A model generated the notes under the pieces. The model saw only the letters and a program-made list of their open reading frames with translations, was not told where the DNA came from and ran no database searches. The position numbers and the translations under genes are program-made. A stretch of DNA of 64,000 nt from Iodobacter arcticus (GTDB taxonomy: Bacteria > Pseudomonadota > Gammaproteobacteria > Burkholderiales > Chitinibacteraceae), in assembly GCF_042664895.1 (NCBI RefSeq), contig NZ_JBHTBQ010000014.1:248001-312000 (forward strand), written 5' to 3'. Numbering within the stretch: position 1 is the stretch's first letter; every line of letters begins with the position of its first letter. Positions 33,948-42,687 of the stretch are shown piece by piece.

Positions 33948-34747
33948 TGAAAGATATCTGGACAGTTAGCCAGCTACAAATCGATTTATGGCTTGCTATT
34001 TTCTGGTGGCCATTTTGTCGTATCTTCGGTTTTTTATTGGCTGATCCGTTTTATTCAAGTAAAGCGATTACTGTTAAAGTACGCATCTGTGTAGCCATTT
34101 TTATTTCTTTGATCATTGCGCCTGTATTGCCTGCTATGCCGCAAGTGCCGATTGTTTCCCCTGCGGGTATTCTGATTGTGATTAACCAGTTACTGATTGG
34201 TATTGCTATTGGCTATATTGTGCGAATTATTTTTTCTGCTGTAGAAATGGCTGGGCATTTAGCAGGTTTGCAAATGGGGCTGGGTTTTGCCTCTTTTTAT
34301 GATCCGCTACATGCGACCAGTGTGCCGATTGTGGCGCAGTTTTTAAGCCTGATGACCATTTTGGTGTTTCTTGCTTTGAACGGGCATTTGATGGTGCTGC
34401 AAACTTTACTTACTAGTTTTACCAGTTTACCGATTCGGGTAGAGCCTATTTCCGGATTGGGCTTTAAACTACTGGTGGATTATGGTTCGCAGATTTTTAG
34501 CGCCGGTGTTTTATTATCTCTGCCAGTGATAGGCTCGCTGCTAGTGACCAATCTGGCAGTAGGGATTATGACGCGGGCGGCACCACAGTTGAATGTGTTT
34601 GCTGTGGGTTTTCCTCTGATGATGGGCATTGGCCTGCTGGCCATGTATTTGTCTTTACCCTATATGCCCGCCCATATTGAAATCATGCTGAGTGAGGGTT
34701 CACGCTTCGCAGCCAAGATGGTGGCTGCTTTTGCGGGTAAGCCTTGA
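33947..34747 (+). CDS. fliR: Flagellar export gate protein FliR
   Basis: A 266-residue multi-pass protein closing the FliPQR gate: six hydrophobic segments, with GLQMGLGFASFYDP (about 107-120) and NLAVGIMTRAAPQLNVFAVGFPLMMGIGL (about 203-231) as family landmarks. It is the last gene of the rightward flagellar block, followed by a short hairpin at 34807-34825. Confidence 0.96.
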   Translation: MKDIWTVSQLQIDLWLAIFWWPFCRIFGFLLADPFYSSKAITVKVRICVAIFISLIIAPVLPAMPQVPIVSPAGILIVINQLLIGIAIGYIVRIIFSAVEMAGHLAGLQMGLGFASFYDPLHATSVPIVAQFLSLMTILVFLALNGHLMVLQTLLTSFTSLPIRVEPISGLGFKLLVDYGSQIFSAGVLLSLPVIGSLLVTNLAVGIMTRAAPQLNVFAVGFPLMMGIGLLAMYLSLPYMPAHIEIMLSEGSRFAAKMVAAFAGKP

Positions 34748-34806
34748 TTTAGCGTGGCTGCATCAGAAGTTTTTAGCTATCAGGCGTGTAGATTTTTACA
34801 ATAATT

Positions 34807-34843
34807 CCCGAGTGCTTTACTCGGGTATTCTCAGTGTTATAAT
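34807..34843 (+). promoter_or_regulatory. fliR-folE2 junction: hairpin and TATAAT box
   Basis: The stem cccgagt-gcttt-actcggg (34807-34825) follows fliR and is a weak terminator candidate. A perfect TATAAT at 34838-34843 lies 37 bases before the folE2 ATG and probably serves as its -10 box. Confidence 0.5.
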
Positions 34844-34880
34844 CTCTCACATTAGAATTTATTTTTTGGAGCAACACCCC

Positions 34881-35672
34881 ATGACCATGGCGATTGCCGA
34901 CGTGCAAAACACGGTGGATACCCGCAATATTGCGATCAATAAAGTGGGCATTAAGTCCATTCGTCACCCAGTTAAAGTAGCGGATCGTACCGATGGCGTG
35001 CAGCACACTATCGCCATGTTTGATATGTATGTGTTCTTGCCTAAGCAGTTCAAAGGCACACATATGTCGCGCTTTGTTGAGATTTTAAACAGCCACGAGA
35101 AAGAAATCTCGGTGGATTCTTTCGAAACGATCCTGCGCGAAATGTGCGATCGCCTAGAAGCAGAATCCGGCTATCTTGAAATGCGTTTTCCGTATTTTAT
35201 TAATAAGACAGCGCCAGTGTCTGGTGTGCAAAGCTTGATGGATTACGACATTACCTTGATCGGTGAGCTGAAAAATGGCGTGTTTGAGCAAAAGCTCAAA
35301 GTATTAGCACCCGTGACCAGCCTTTGTCCTTGTTCGAAGAAAATCTCTGCCTATGGCGCGCATAATCAGCGCTCGCATGTGACCGTAACGGCCACGCTGG
35401 CAAAGAGCATCTGGATTGAAGAAATCGTGACCCTGATCGAGGAAGAAGCCTCTTCGGAGCTATGGGGTTTACTCAAGCGCCCAGATGAAAAATACGTTAC
35501 CGAGCGTGCTTACGATAATCCGAAGTTTGTAGAAGATATGGTGCGTGATGTGGCCGCCCGTGTGCATGCAGATCCTCGTGTTACAGCCTATGTGGTTGAA
35601 TCAGAAAACTTTGAGTCGATTCATAATCACTCCGCTTATGCACTGATTGAGCACGATAAGCGCGAAGCGTAA
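34881..35672 (+). CDS. folE2: GTP cyclohydrolase I, type IB
   Basis: A 263-residue FolE2 enzyme converting GTP to 7,8-dihydroneopterin triphosphate, the first step of folate synthesis. Motifs: NKVGIKSIRHPVKV near the start and SLCPCSKKISAYGAHNQRSH, holding the metal-binding cysteine and histidine. The ATG at 34881 with GGAG upstream is chosen; the open frame extends further back but only into fliR. FolE2 works with metals other than zinc and is zinc-repressed in some bacteria; no Zur box was recognised here. Confidence 0.95.
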   Translation: MTMAIADVQNTVDTRNIAINKVGIKSIRHPVKVADRTDGVQHTIAMFDMYVFLPKQFKGTHMSRFVEILNSHEKEISVDSFETILREMCDRLEAESGYLEMRFPYFINKTAPVSGVQSLMDYDITLIGELKNGVFEQKLKVLAPVTSLCPCSKKISAYGAHNQRSHVTVTATLAKSIWIEEIVTLIEEEASSELWGLLKRPDEKYVTERAYDNPKFVEDMVRDVAARVHADPRVTAYVVESENFESIHNHSAYALIEHDKREA

Positions 35673-35689
35673 TTAGTAAATACAGATCA

Positions 35690-35716
35690 AAGCCTCGGAA
35701 ACGGGGCTTTTTTTGA
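35690..35716 (+). terminator. folE2 terminator
   Basis: The hairpin aagcctcg-gaaa-cggggctt (one G-U pair) runs into seven T, 18 bases after the stop codon. Confidence 0.85.
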
Positions 35717-35727
35717 TTGGATGCGCT

Positions 35728-35913
35728 ATGTATATTATTTTGATTGGATATTTATACGTGGTGATGATGTTTTCTATTGTCATGGGCACCATCGCCAAGG
35801 GCTTGGTCGTGTTCTTTATCTTTGGTTTTATGCCGACTGTGATTCTGATCTGGCTTAAACGCGGCAAGCAGATTGTGAAAGAGCGTAAGCGGGAAGAAGG
35901 GGAAGATGTGTAG
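35728..35913 (+). CDS. Small membrane protein, unknown function
   Basis: A 61-residue open frame beginning MYIILIGYLYVVMMFSIVMG with two hydrophobic segments (about 2-20 and 26-44), then a very basic tail (KRGKQIVKERKREEGED). It resembles many unassigned small inner-membrane proteins; no family is recognised. It begins just after the folE2 terminator and has no strong ribosome binding site, so it may be either a real gene or a chance frame. Confidence 0.5.
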   Translation: MYIILIGYLYVVMMFSIVMGTIAKGLVVFFIFGFMPTVILIWLKRGKQIVKERKREEGEDV

Positions 35914-35966
35914 GGCGGATTAAACCTGCTATTTTTTTGTTTGACGACATACGCTTTCCTTGCAAA

Positions 35967-36000
35967 TAAAAAAACCAGAGCTGACTCTGGTTTTTTTTAT
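35967..36000. terminator. Bidirectional terminator between small gene and ybdD
   Basis: The hairpin aaaaccagag-ctga-ctctggtttt has A and T runs on either side. It serves the rightward small gene and the leftward cstA-ybdD unit. Confidence 0.88.
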
Positions 36001-36018
36001 GCGCCAACGGTTATTTCG

Positions 36019-36240
36019 CTAGCAAGGGCATTTACTGATTTTTCCTGCGCCGGGAAAGCGCGCTTCAAGGCAGTATTGATAAAACTCTTTGCGCGTTTTA
36101 GCGGGCACTTCGGGGTGGTGGGCCTGCATATGCGCCAGATAGTTTTCATAATCATGCACGCCCACCATCAGGCGGCAGGTTTGCACCACTTTATAGGCGT
36201 TGCTTCTAAACGCGGAACCTGGTTTTAGAAACTTAAGCAT
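36019..36240 (-). CDS. ybdD: YbdD/YjiX-family protein (DUF466)
   Basis: A 73-residue protein with the family pattern KVVQTCRLMVGVHDYENYLAHMQAHHPEVP and a C-terminal cysteine pair (KCPC). In E. coli, YbdD and YjiX are encoded immediately after cstA/btsT and are needed for pyruvate uptake by these carriers. Here too it overlaps the end of cstA by 8 bases. Confidence 0.9.
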   Translation of the reverse strand: MLKFLKPGSAFRSNAYKVVQTCRLMVGVHDYENYLAHMQAHHPEVPAKTRKEFYQYCLEARFPGAGKISKCPC

Positions 36241-38299
36241 GACCTACCTCGCTTGCTAATGGCCCGCCAATTTCATGCACTGAAACATTTTTATTGCTCA
36301 GTGCTTTGCGAATTTGAATAATGGCCGCCACCAGCATCGTCATGGCAACCAGCATAAAGAAGGCGCAAAGAGCGGTGTTGATTTGGTTGTTAAATACAAT
36401 CCTTTCCATGTCCGCAATGCTTTTGGCAGGAGCGAGTAGCGTGCCGTCGGCAATGGCGGTATTAAAGCGCTTTGCTTGCGCTAAAAAGCCGATTTTAGGG
36501 TTTTCATGGAAGATTTTTTGCCAGCCAGCTGTCATCGAGGTGATAAACAGCCAGATGGTTGGCAAGATTGTTACCCAGGCATAGCGCTGTTTTTTCATCT
36601 TGAAGATGACCACGGTGCCAAGTAAAAGTGCCATGGTGGCGAGCATCTGGTTACCAATCCCAAATAGCGGCCAGAGCGTGTTAATCCCGCCCAGCGGGTC
36701 GGTCACGCCTTGATAAACAAAGAATCCCCAGCCAGAAACCGCTACGGCAGTGCCGAGTAAATTACCGACCCATGATTGGCTTTTAGCTAGGCCTGGGATA
36801 AATACACCTACGGTATCTTGCACCATAAAGCGGCAAGCACGGGTGCCTGCGTCAACGGCAGTTAGAATAAAGAGCGCTTCAAACAAGATGGCGAAGTGAT
36901 ACCAGAAGGCCATCATGGCGGTGCTGCCGGTGATGGTGCTGATGATGTAGGCCATACCTACGGCAAAGGTCGGTGCGCCGCCTGCACGCGATAGAATCGA
37001 ATGCTCACCTACATCTTTAGCAATTTGCGCTAGATACTCAGGTGTAATCACAAAGCCCCAGCTGTTAATCACTTGCGAGGCGCTTTCTACCGTGGTGCCG
37101 ATGAGTGCTGCGGGTGAGTTCATGGCGAAATACACGCCAGGCTCGAGCACCGAAGCGCAAATCAGCGCCATCAGTGCTACAAACGATTCCATTAGCATTG
37201 AGCCATAGCCAATTATACGGATATGACTTTCTTTTTCGATCAGCTTAGGTGTAGTGCCTGAGGCGACCAAGGCGTGAAAGCCAGAAATCGCACCGCAAGC
37301 AATCGTGATAAACAAAAATGGAAATAGGCTGCCGGCAAAAACGGGGCCGCTGCCATCAATAAAACGGCTAACAGCAGGCATTTTTAACTCGGGCGCGGAA
37401 AAAATAATCCCCACGGCTAAGCCTGCAATCACACCAATTTTTAGGAAGGTAGATAGATAATCACGGGGCGCTAATAGCAACCATACTGGCAATACCGAGG
37501 CAATAAAGCCGTAAATAATCAAGGCCCAAGTGAGCTCGGTGCCGCTCATGGTAAAGAAAGGGCCCCATTCAGGGCTGGCTGCAATATCGCCACCATAAAT
37601 AATGGCCGCCATCATTAGTACAAAGCCAATCAGTGAAATCTCACCAATATGCCCCGGGCGCAGATAGCGCATATAGACGCCCATAAACAGCGCAATAGGA
37701 ATAGTGGCTGCTATCGAGAACACGCCCCAAGGGCTTTCAGCCAGCGCTTTAACAACGACTAAAGCCAGTGCGGATAAGATGATAATCATCACGCCCAGCG
37801 CGCCCAGCATCACAATCACACCGGCAAATGGGCCTAGCTCTTGCTTAGCCATTTCACCGAGAGAGCGGCCATCGCGACGGGTAGAAATAAATAACACCAA
37901 GAAATCTTGCACTGCACCCGCCAGCATCACGCCGACCAAAATCCAAATCGTGCCGGGTAAAAAACCCATTTGCGCCGCCAGAATCGGCCCAACCAAGGGG
38001 CCTGCACCGGCAATTGCGGCAAAATGGTGGCCGAATAAAACCCACTTATTGGTGGGTACGTAGTCCAAACCATCATTGCGACGTTGGGCGGGAGTAGGGC
38101 GGTTATCGTCGAGCTCGAATATTTTTTCGGCGATAAATTTGGAGTAAAAGCGGTAAGCAATGCTGTAGCAGGAGATGGCGGCTAAAACCAGCCAGACTGC
38201 GTTGACATGCTCTCCCCGGCTTAGCGCCAGCATGGCAAAGGAGAATGCGCCTCCCAGAGCAACCAGCAGCCAGACCCCCCATTTTTTGAAATGATTCAT
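36233..38299 (-). CDS. cstA: Carbon starvation protein / pyruvate transporter CstA
   Basis: A 688-residue inner-membrane transporter of the CstA/BtsT family, with about 16-18 hydrophobic segments. Family landmarks: FGHHFAAIAGAGPLVGPILAAQMG (about 90-113), GRSLGEMAKQELG, and SGFHALVASGTTPKLIEKE. It imports pyruvate (and perhaps peptides) on carbon limitation. It is translationally linked to ybdD. No LytS/LytT-type two-component regulator lies adjacent. Confidence 0.95.
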   Translation of the reverse strand: MNHFKKWGVWLLVALGGAFSFAMLALSRGEHVNAVWLVLAAISCYSIAYRFYSKFIAEKIFELDDNRPTPAQRRNDGLDYVPTNKWVLFGHHFAAIAGAGPLVGPILAAQMGFLPGTIWILVGVMLAGAVQDFLVLFISTRRDGRSLGEMAKQELGPFAGVIVMLGALGVMIIILSALALVVVKALAESPWGVFSIAATIPIALFMGVYMRYLRPGHIGEISLIGFVLMMAAIIYGGDIAASPEWGPFFTMSGTELTWALIIYGFIASVLPVWLLLAPRDYLSTFLKIGVIAGLAVGIIFSAPELKMPAVSRFIDGSGPVFAGSLFPFLFITIACGAISGFHALVASGTTPKLIEKESHIRIIGYGSMLMESFVALMALICASVLEPGVYFAMNSPAALIGTTVESASQVINSWGFVITPEYLAQIAKDVGEHSILSRAGGAPTFAVGMAYIISTITGSTAMMAFWYHFAILFEALFILTAVDAGTRACRFMVQDTVGVFIPGLAKSQSWVGNLLGTAVAVSGWGFFVYQGVTDPLGGINTLWPLFGIGNQMLATMALLLGTVVIFKMKKQRYAWVTILPTIWLFITSMTAGWQKIFHENPKIGFLAQAKRFNTAIADGTLLAPAKSIADMERIVFNNQINTALCAFFMLVAMTMLVAAIIQIRKALSNKNVSVHEIGGPLASEVGHA

Positions 38300-38520
38300 C
38301 GCCTTTCCTTATAAGTGTTTTATTTTGAATAACTTACATGCAGGTCGATGATGAAACGATGCCGCTGATCGTCCCATAGGTGCTTTCCCTAGGGGTCAGT
38401 TAAAAACCTAGCCTTTGTAGGAAAAGGGCAACATTCTGTTTCAAACGGGGGAGCAGGGCGACAAGGTGTCGTACCCATATCTCTTTGTGGAGTGGGCTTT
38501 AGGATGAGGTGAATTTAGAT

Positions 38521-38558
38521 GCGTGGTAATAAAGTATTTTCGTACTTTATTACCACGC
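38521..38558. promoter_or_regulatory. Perfect 16-bp palindrome between ZIP gene and cstA
   Basis: gcgtggtaataaagta (38521-38536), a loop ttttcg, then its exact complement tactttattaccacgc (38543-38558), starting 5 bases past the ZIP gene stop codon. No T run follows on the minus strand, so it may be a 3'-end structure, a terminator of unusual type, or a protein-binding palindrome upstream of cstA. Confidence 0.6.
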
Positions 38559-38562
38559 TAGA

Positions 38563-39483
38563 TCAATGCGGGAATAAAAAGTGTGGCACAGCAATAAATG
38601 CTACTCCGGCCAGAATCAGCGTCACTTGCTGAGCGGTGTCTTTAAGCTGAGGGCGTTTATGCAGGCCAGGGATGAGATCGGCAATGGCGACATAAATCAT
38701 GCTGGATGCACCTAGCGCCAGTAGATAAGGCTGCCAGTGGGTAACGGTTTGCAGCGACCAGTAGGCGAGCAGTGCGCCGATTAATGCGGCTAGCGACGAC
38801 ATGGCATTGAGCAGCAAGGCCTTGGTTTTGCTATAGCCTGAATGCAAGAGCACAATAAAATCGCCGACTTCTTGCGGCACTTCGTGAGCGATAATCGCCA
38901 GCGATGTGGCGATGCCCACATTAATATCAGTCATAAAAGCGGCGGCGATCAGTGCGCCATCTAAGAAATTATGAAAAGTGTCGCCCACAATAATCATCAG
39001 CCCCGCACGGCCGTGGCCATGCCCGTGAGTGTGTTCGTGTGGTTCTAATTCTTCGCATTCTTCGTGATGGCAATGCCGCCAGATCACGAGTTTTTCCATA
39101 ATAAAAAACGCCAGAATCCCTGCAAGTAGCGTTAAAGAGATGCTTGATGCTGAGGGGCTATGTGAATGTTCTTCGTGATCTGTGTCTTTGCTTGCAGAGT
39201 GATCGTGTTCTGCATGGATATCCGCTTTGCCGACAAGATGTTCATGCTCCGCCATGATCGAATTATTGCTTGTTGTCTGGGCGACAGCAGGCCGATGATC
39301 GTGTTCACCAAAAGCATGGGGGAGGATTTCGAGAAAGGCGGCGGCTAAAAGTGAGCCAACCGCAAAACTGACTAATTTGGGAATCCAGCTAGGCCGTGCG
39401 GCGTAGGCAATGCATGCCGCGGCGAGTACGCTGAGTAAGCTGCCCGCCACGCTGGCGGTCATAATCCAAGCAAGAACACTCAT
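38563..39483 (-). CDS. ZIP-family metal ion transporter
   Basis: A 306-residue divalent metal importer. Eight hydrophobic segments are interrupted by a very histidine-rich cytoplasmic loop (about 60-160, with EHDHSASKDTDHEEHSHS, HCHHEECEELEPHEHTHGHG) that probably buffers or senses zinc. The metal-binding helices carry DTFHNFLDGALIAAAF and AIIAHEVPQEVGDF, which are diagnostic of ZIP proteins. Zinc or iron is the likely substrate. It is monocistronic. Confidence 0.93.
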   Translation of the reverse strand: MSVLAWIMTASVAGSLLSVLAAACIAYAARPSWIPKLVSFAVGSLLAAAFLEILPHAFGEHDHRPAVAQTTSNNSIMAEHEHLVGKADIHAEHDHSASKDTDHEEHSHSPSASSISLTLLAGILAFFIMEKLVIWRHCHHEECEELEPHEHTHGHGHGRAGLMIIVGDTFHNFLDGALIAAAFMTDINVGIATSLAIIAHEVPQEVGDFIVLLHSGYSKTKALLLNAMSSLAALIGALLAYWSLQTVTHWQPYLLALGASSMIYVAIADLIPGLHKRPQLKDTAQQVTLILAGVAFIAVPHFLFPH

Positions 39484-39531
39484 TAAAGACTTTCAAAATA
39501 TCTGTAGATGCAACAGTGTATCATTCCATCA

Positions 39532-40257
39532 TCATTCGGTCAGCCAAATTAAGCTGGCCATACGGCCTGTGCGCTGATCGCGGCGGTAGGAAAAGAAGCG
39601 ATTGGCGTCAGTTACTGTGCAATAGTCGCCACCATAAATCGCGTGTACACCGCTGGCTTGCAGCCTTTGCTTTGCCAGCAGATAAATATCAAGCAGCCAT
39701 TTTCCATCGTTTGTGCTGGGCCTAAATGCGTTGATTGCGGTGCTATCGTGCGCCATAAATGCCGTACGGACTTCTTCTCCCACTTCAAACGCATTTGGGC
39801 CAATGGCAGGCCCAAGCCAGGCCATGAGCGTATCAGAGGGTACTTGCATCTGCGTAATGGTGGCTTCGATCACGCCATTACAAAGACCGCGCCAGCCCGC
39901 ATGGGCAGCCCCAACCACGGTGCCAGCCTGATTACAAAGTAAGACGGGCAGGCAGTCTGCTGTCATCACCGCGCAGACTGCGCTTACAGTATGCGCAGTC
40001 ACGGCATCAGCTTCGGTATTTTGCAGAGCAGTAGCGGCATCGACCACCTGTACACCGTGCACCTGCGTTAGCCATACCGGGTCGCTAGGCAGATACTGGC
40101 GCACGATGGCCCGGTTATGAGCAACCGCTTCAGGCGAGTCGTCAACATGGTTGCCCAGGTTGAGGCTCGTCCAAGGCGCGGTACTTACACCACCGTGGCG
40201 GCTGGTCGAAATAGCCTGCACCGTGGCGGGTGCAGGCCAATCCGGCCTGATCCACAT
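39532..40257 (-). CDS. pgeF: Peptidoglycan editing factor PgeF (YfiH, laccase-domain)
   Basis: A 241-residue laccase-domain (multicopper-oxidoreductase-like) protein. Key residues: TQVHG, MTADCLPVLL and AAHAGWRGL, giving the His-Cys-His metal site. It removes wrong amino acids from UDP-MurNAc peptides in E. coli; related proteins act on purine nucleosides. The start MWIRPDWPAPA at 40257 is chosen because it follows the rluD stop by 14 bases; an earlier in-frame start would overlap rluD. The order bamD|rluD-pgeF matches E. coli. Confidence 0.92.
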   Translation of the reverse strand: MWIRPDWPAPATVQAISTSRHGGVSTAPWTSLNLGNHVDDSPEAVAHNRAIVRQYLPSDPVWLTQVHGVQVVDAATALQNTEADAVTAHTVSAVCAVMTADCLPVLLCNQAGTVVGAAHAGWRGLCNGVIEATITQMQVPSDTLMAWLGPAIGPNAFEVGEEVRTAFMAHDSTAINAFRPSTNDGKWLLDIYLLAKQRLQASGVHAIYGGDYCTVTDANRFFSYRRDQRTGRMASLIWLTE

Positions 40258-40270
40258 TAGGGGGAGTGGC

Positions 40271-41320
40271 TTATTCACGAACATACATGACTTCGCAGTC
40301 GCTATCGTCAACATCCCAATCGTCGTCCCAGTCTTCTTCCAGCATGCCAGCGTCTAAACGCAGCACATTGACCAGCATGTCCATGTCTTCCGGAAGCGCT
40401 GCTTTCCAAGTCATGGTTTTGCCGGTTTCAGGGTGAATAAGCGACAGTTTGCGGGCATGCAATGCCTGACGTGCAAATTCACCGAGTGCAATGCTGACTT
40501 CCGGCGAGTGTAGTCTTGGTTTGCCGCCATAAATCGGGTCAGCTGCAAGCGGGTGATTGATATGCGCCATATGCACGCGAATCTGATGCGTGCGGCCTGT
40601 TTCAAGCTGACATTCAACTAAGGTGTGCGCGGTAAAGTGTTCACGAATCTTATAGTGCGTCACTGCATGCTTGCCTGAATACACTACCGCCATTTTAATT
40701 CTTTCTTTAGGATGGCGGCCAATTGGGGCGTCTACTTTGCCATCATTGGAAAGTAAACCTTGAGCAATGGCCATATAGTGGCGCTTGACTGTACGTGCTT
40801 GTAATTGTTGCACAAGACTATTTTGTGCCATCAAGGTGCGTGCAATCACCATTAAGCCACTGGTATCCTTGTCCAGTCGGTGTACGATGCCTGCGCGGGG
40901 AATAAATTTAAGCTCTGGGTAGCGGTGGAGTAAGCCGTTAAGTACAGTGCCTGTCCAATTGCCTGTGCCGGGATGCACAACTAAACCCGGTGCTTTATTC
41001 AGCACAAGTAAGGTAGCATCTTCGTAAATAATATCTAATTCGATATCTTCAGGCTGAAAAGCACTGGTCTCAGCTTCGGGTTGGGGTAAGACACTAATCG
41101 TTTCACCACCCCATAATTTTGTTTTGGGGACGGCAGGGTTGCCGTTAAGAAAGACTAAGCCGTCTTTAATCCATGTGGAGAGTCGGTTACGGGAAAATTC
41201 GGGCAGCATCTTGGCTAAAGCAGCGTCCAAGCGCTCCCCAGCCAAATCGGATGGCACGGTCAGGACATGCGCCTGCTCGAAGTCGTTATAATCGTTTAAT
41301 TCGTTTTCGGAATGCATCAT
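40271..41320 (-). CDS. rluD: 23S rRNA pseudouridine synthase RluD
   Basis: A 349-residue enzyme that makes the pseudouridines of helix 69 (1911, 1915, 1917) in 23S rRNA. It has an N-terminal S4 domain (LAGERLDAALAKMLPEFSRNRLSTWI, about 24-49) and the catalytic motif GIVHRLDKDTSGLMVIAR. An acidic C-terminal tail (EEDWDDDWDVDDSDCEV) is notable. The start is placed at the ATGATG of 41320/41317; sequence upstream is antisense to bamD. The start codon overlaps that of divergent bamD. Confidence 0.93.
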   Translation of the reverse strand: MMHSENELNDYNDFEQAHVLTVPSDLAGERLDAALAKMLPEFSRNRLSTWIKDGLVFLNGNPAVPKTKLWGGETISVLPQPEAETSAFQPEDIELDIIYEDATLLVLNKAPGLVVHPGTGNWTGTVLNGLLHRYPELKFIPRAGIVHRLDKDTSGLMVIARTLMAQNSLVQQLQARTVKRHYMAIAQGLLSNDGKVDAPIGRHPKERIKMAVVYSGKHAVTHYKIREHFTAHTLVECQLETGRTHQIRVHMAHINHPLAADPIYGGKPRLHSPEVSIALGEFARQALHARKLSLIHPETGKTMTWKAALPEDMDMLVNVLRLDAGMLEEDWDDDWDVDDSDCEVMYVRE

Positions 41321-41334
41321 GAATAAGATTCTAC
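41287..41334. promoter_or_regulatory. Overlapping divergent promoters of bamD and rluD
   Basis: TATAAT at 41287-41292 is a likely -10 box for bamD but lies inside the rluD coding region. On the other strand, TAGAAT (complement of 41329-41334) is a -10 candidate for rluD inside bamD. Weak ribosome binding sites on both sides suggest near-leaderless or low-level translation. Confidence 0.45.
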
Positions 41335-42122
41335 CGCGATTCATCGTCTCTGCAGTACTTGCCGGATTATTGGCAGCTTGCGCATCCACTCCTGATGAAC
41401 AGGATGAAACCCGTGGCTGGACGGCCGAGAAGATTTTTACCGAGGCAAAAGCCGAGCAAGACAGCCGCAATTTTGATCGCTCAAACAAGCTGTTTGAAAA
41501 ATTAGAAGCACGTTTTCCTTATGGTAGGCATGCTCAGCAAGCTCAAATCGAAACGGCTTATAACCATTATAAAAACCAAGAGCCTTTGCTGGCTTTTGCG
41601 GCAATCGATCGCTTTATTAAGCAATATCCAGCGCATCCAAATATTGATTACGCCTACTATTTAAAGGGTTTGGTTAACTTTAATGAGGCGCAGGGCTTCT
41701 TATCCAGCCTGATCAAGCAGGATATGTCGGAGCGCGATCCTAAGGCCGCGCGAGAATCATTCGACACCTTCCGCCAGCTTGTTACCCGTTTTCCTGATAG
41801 TAAATATGCTGCAGATTCAACTGTGCGTATGGGCTATTTGGTGGGAGCACTAGCTAGCCATGAGTTGCATGTAGCCAAGTACTACTACAACCGCGGTGCA
41901 TTTTTAGCCGCAGCAAATCGTGGTAAATATTTACTAGAAACGTATTCGAGTACCAAGCAGGTGGAGCCCGCTTTAGGCATTATGGCTTTGGCTTACGATA
42001 AGCTTGGTTTAGTCGAGTTGCGTGATGGTGTGAAAAAAGTGTTGTTTAAAAATTACCCGCAAAGCGCCGTATTGGATGAGGGCGTTTTGTTCTCTGACGC
42101 TGACTGGTGGAAGCCTTGGTAA
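41319..42122 (+). CDS. bamD: Outer membrane assembly lipoprotein BamD
   Basis: Essential BAM complex lipoprotein of 267 residues (ComL in Neisseria). The signal peptide ends at lipobox GLLAAC (Cys21). Five TPR-like repeats span about 33-250 (TAEKIFTEAKAEQDSRNFDRSNKLFEKLEARFPYG, then repeated YAYYLKGLVNFNEAQ, SKYAADSTVRMGYL). Inner leaflet maturation then puts it in the outer membrane with BamA. The start codon overlaps that of rluD on the other strand. Confidence 0.95.
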   Translation: MNKILPRFIVSAVLAGLLAACASTPDEQDETRGWTAEKIFTEAKAEQDSRNFDRSNKLFEKLEARFPYGRHAQQAQIETAYNHYKNQEPLLAFAAIDRFIKQYPAHPNIDYAYYLKGLVNFNEAQGFLSSLIKQDMSERDPKAARESFDTFRQLVTRFPDSKYAADSTVRMGYLVGALASHELHVAKYYYNRGAFLAAANRGKYLLETYSSTKQVEPALGIMALAYDKLGLVELRDGVKKVLFKNYPQSAVLDEGVLFSDADWWKPW

Positions 42123-42195
42123 GAAATATTTAATTTATTTGCGATTCGGGGGTTTACAGGCTGAAATTAGCTCTGTAATATTCGGATCTCTTTCG

Positions 42196-42271
<76 letters not shown>

Positions 42272-42321
42272 GAACGGTTTAAGTCATAAAATGCCATGGC
42301 TTATAAGTAAAGTTTTAGATT

Positions 42322-42397
42322 GATCCCATCGTCTAGAGGCCTAGGACACTGCCCTTTCACGGCGGCGACCGGGGTTCGAATCCCCGTGGGATCGCCA
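42322..42397 (+). tRNA. tRNA-Glu (anticodon TTC), first copy
   Basis: Acceptor GATCCCA/TGGGATC, anticodon arm ctgcc-ctttcac-ggcgg with TTC anticodon, T arm GTTCGAATC, CCA encoded. The D arm (cgtctagaggcctaggac) is the standard one for Glu. Confidence 0.95.
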
Positions 42398-42408
42398 AGT
42401 TTTATAGT

Positions 42409-42485
42409 GCGGCTGTAGCTCAGTTGGATAGAGTATCTGGCTACGAACCAGAGGGTCAGGAGTTCGAATCTCTTCAGCCGCACCA
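42409..42485 (+). tRNA. tRNA-Arg (anticodon ACG)
   Basis: A 77-nt cloverleaf: acceptor GCGGCTG/CAGCCGC, anticodon stem tctgg/ccaga with loop ctacgaa (ACG, read as ICG after tadA editing), CCA encoded. Confidence 0.95.
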
Positions 42486-42514
42486 CAGTATTTGCAGTAA
42501 TGCATTAAAAGTAT

Positions 42515-42589
42515 GATCCCATAGTTTAGCGGTTAGAACACTGCCCTTTCACGGCGGCGGCCGGGGTTCGATTCCCCGTGGGATCGCCA
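42515..42589 (+). tRNA. tRNA-Glu (anticodon TTC), second copy with a different D arm
   Basis: Same acceptor, anticodon arm and T stem as the first Glu gene, but the D arm reads tagtttagcggttagaac instead of cgtctagaggcctaggac, the T loop has one base change, and the gene is 75 nt long. CCA encoded. Confidence 0.9.
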
Positions 42590-42596
42590 GTTTAAA

Positions 42597-42624
42597 AAAC
42601 CTGCCCATGCGGCAGGTTTTTTTT
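42597..42624 (+). terminator. Terminator of the tRNA cluster
   Basis: The hairpin aaacctgcc-catgc-ggcaggttt is followed by a T run, 8 bases after the last tRNA. Confidence 0.88.
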
Positions 42625-42687
42625 CGTCCGTACAAACCACAAGCTTTCCCGTGTAAAATTCTGGCGGGACTCTTTCTTAGGAACACT

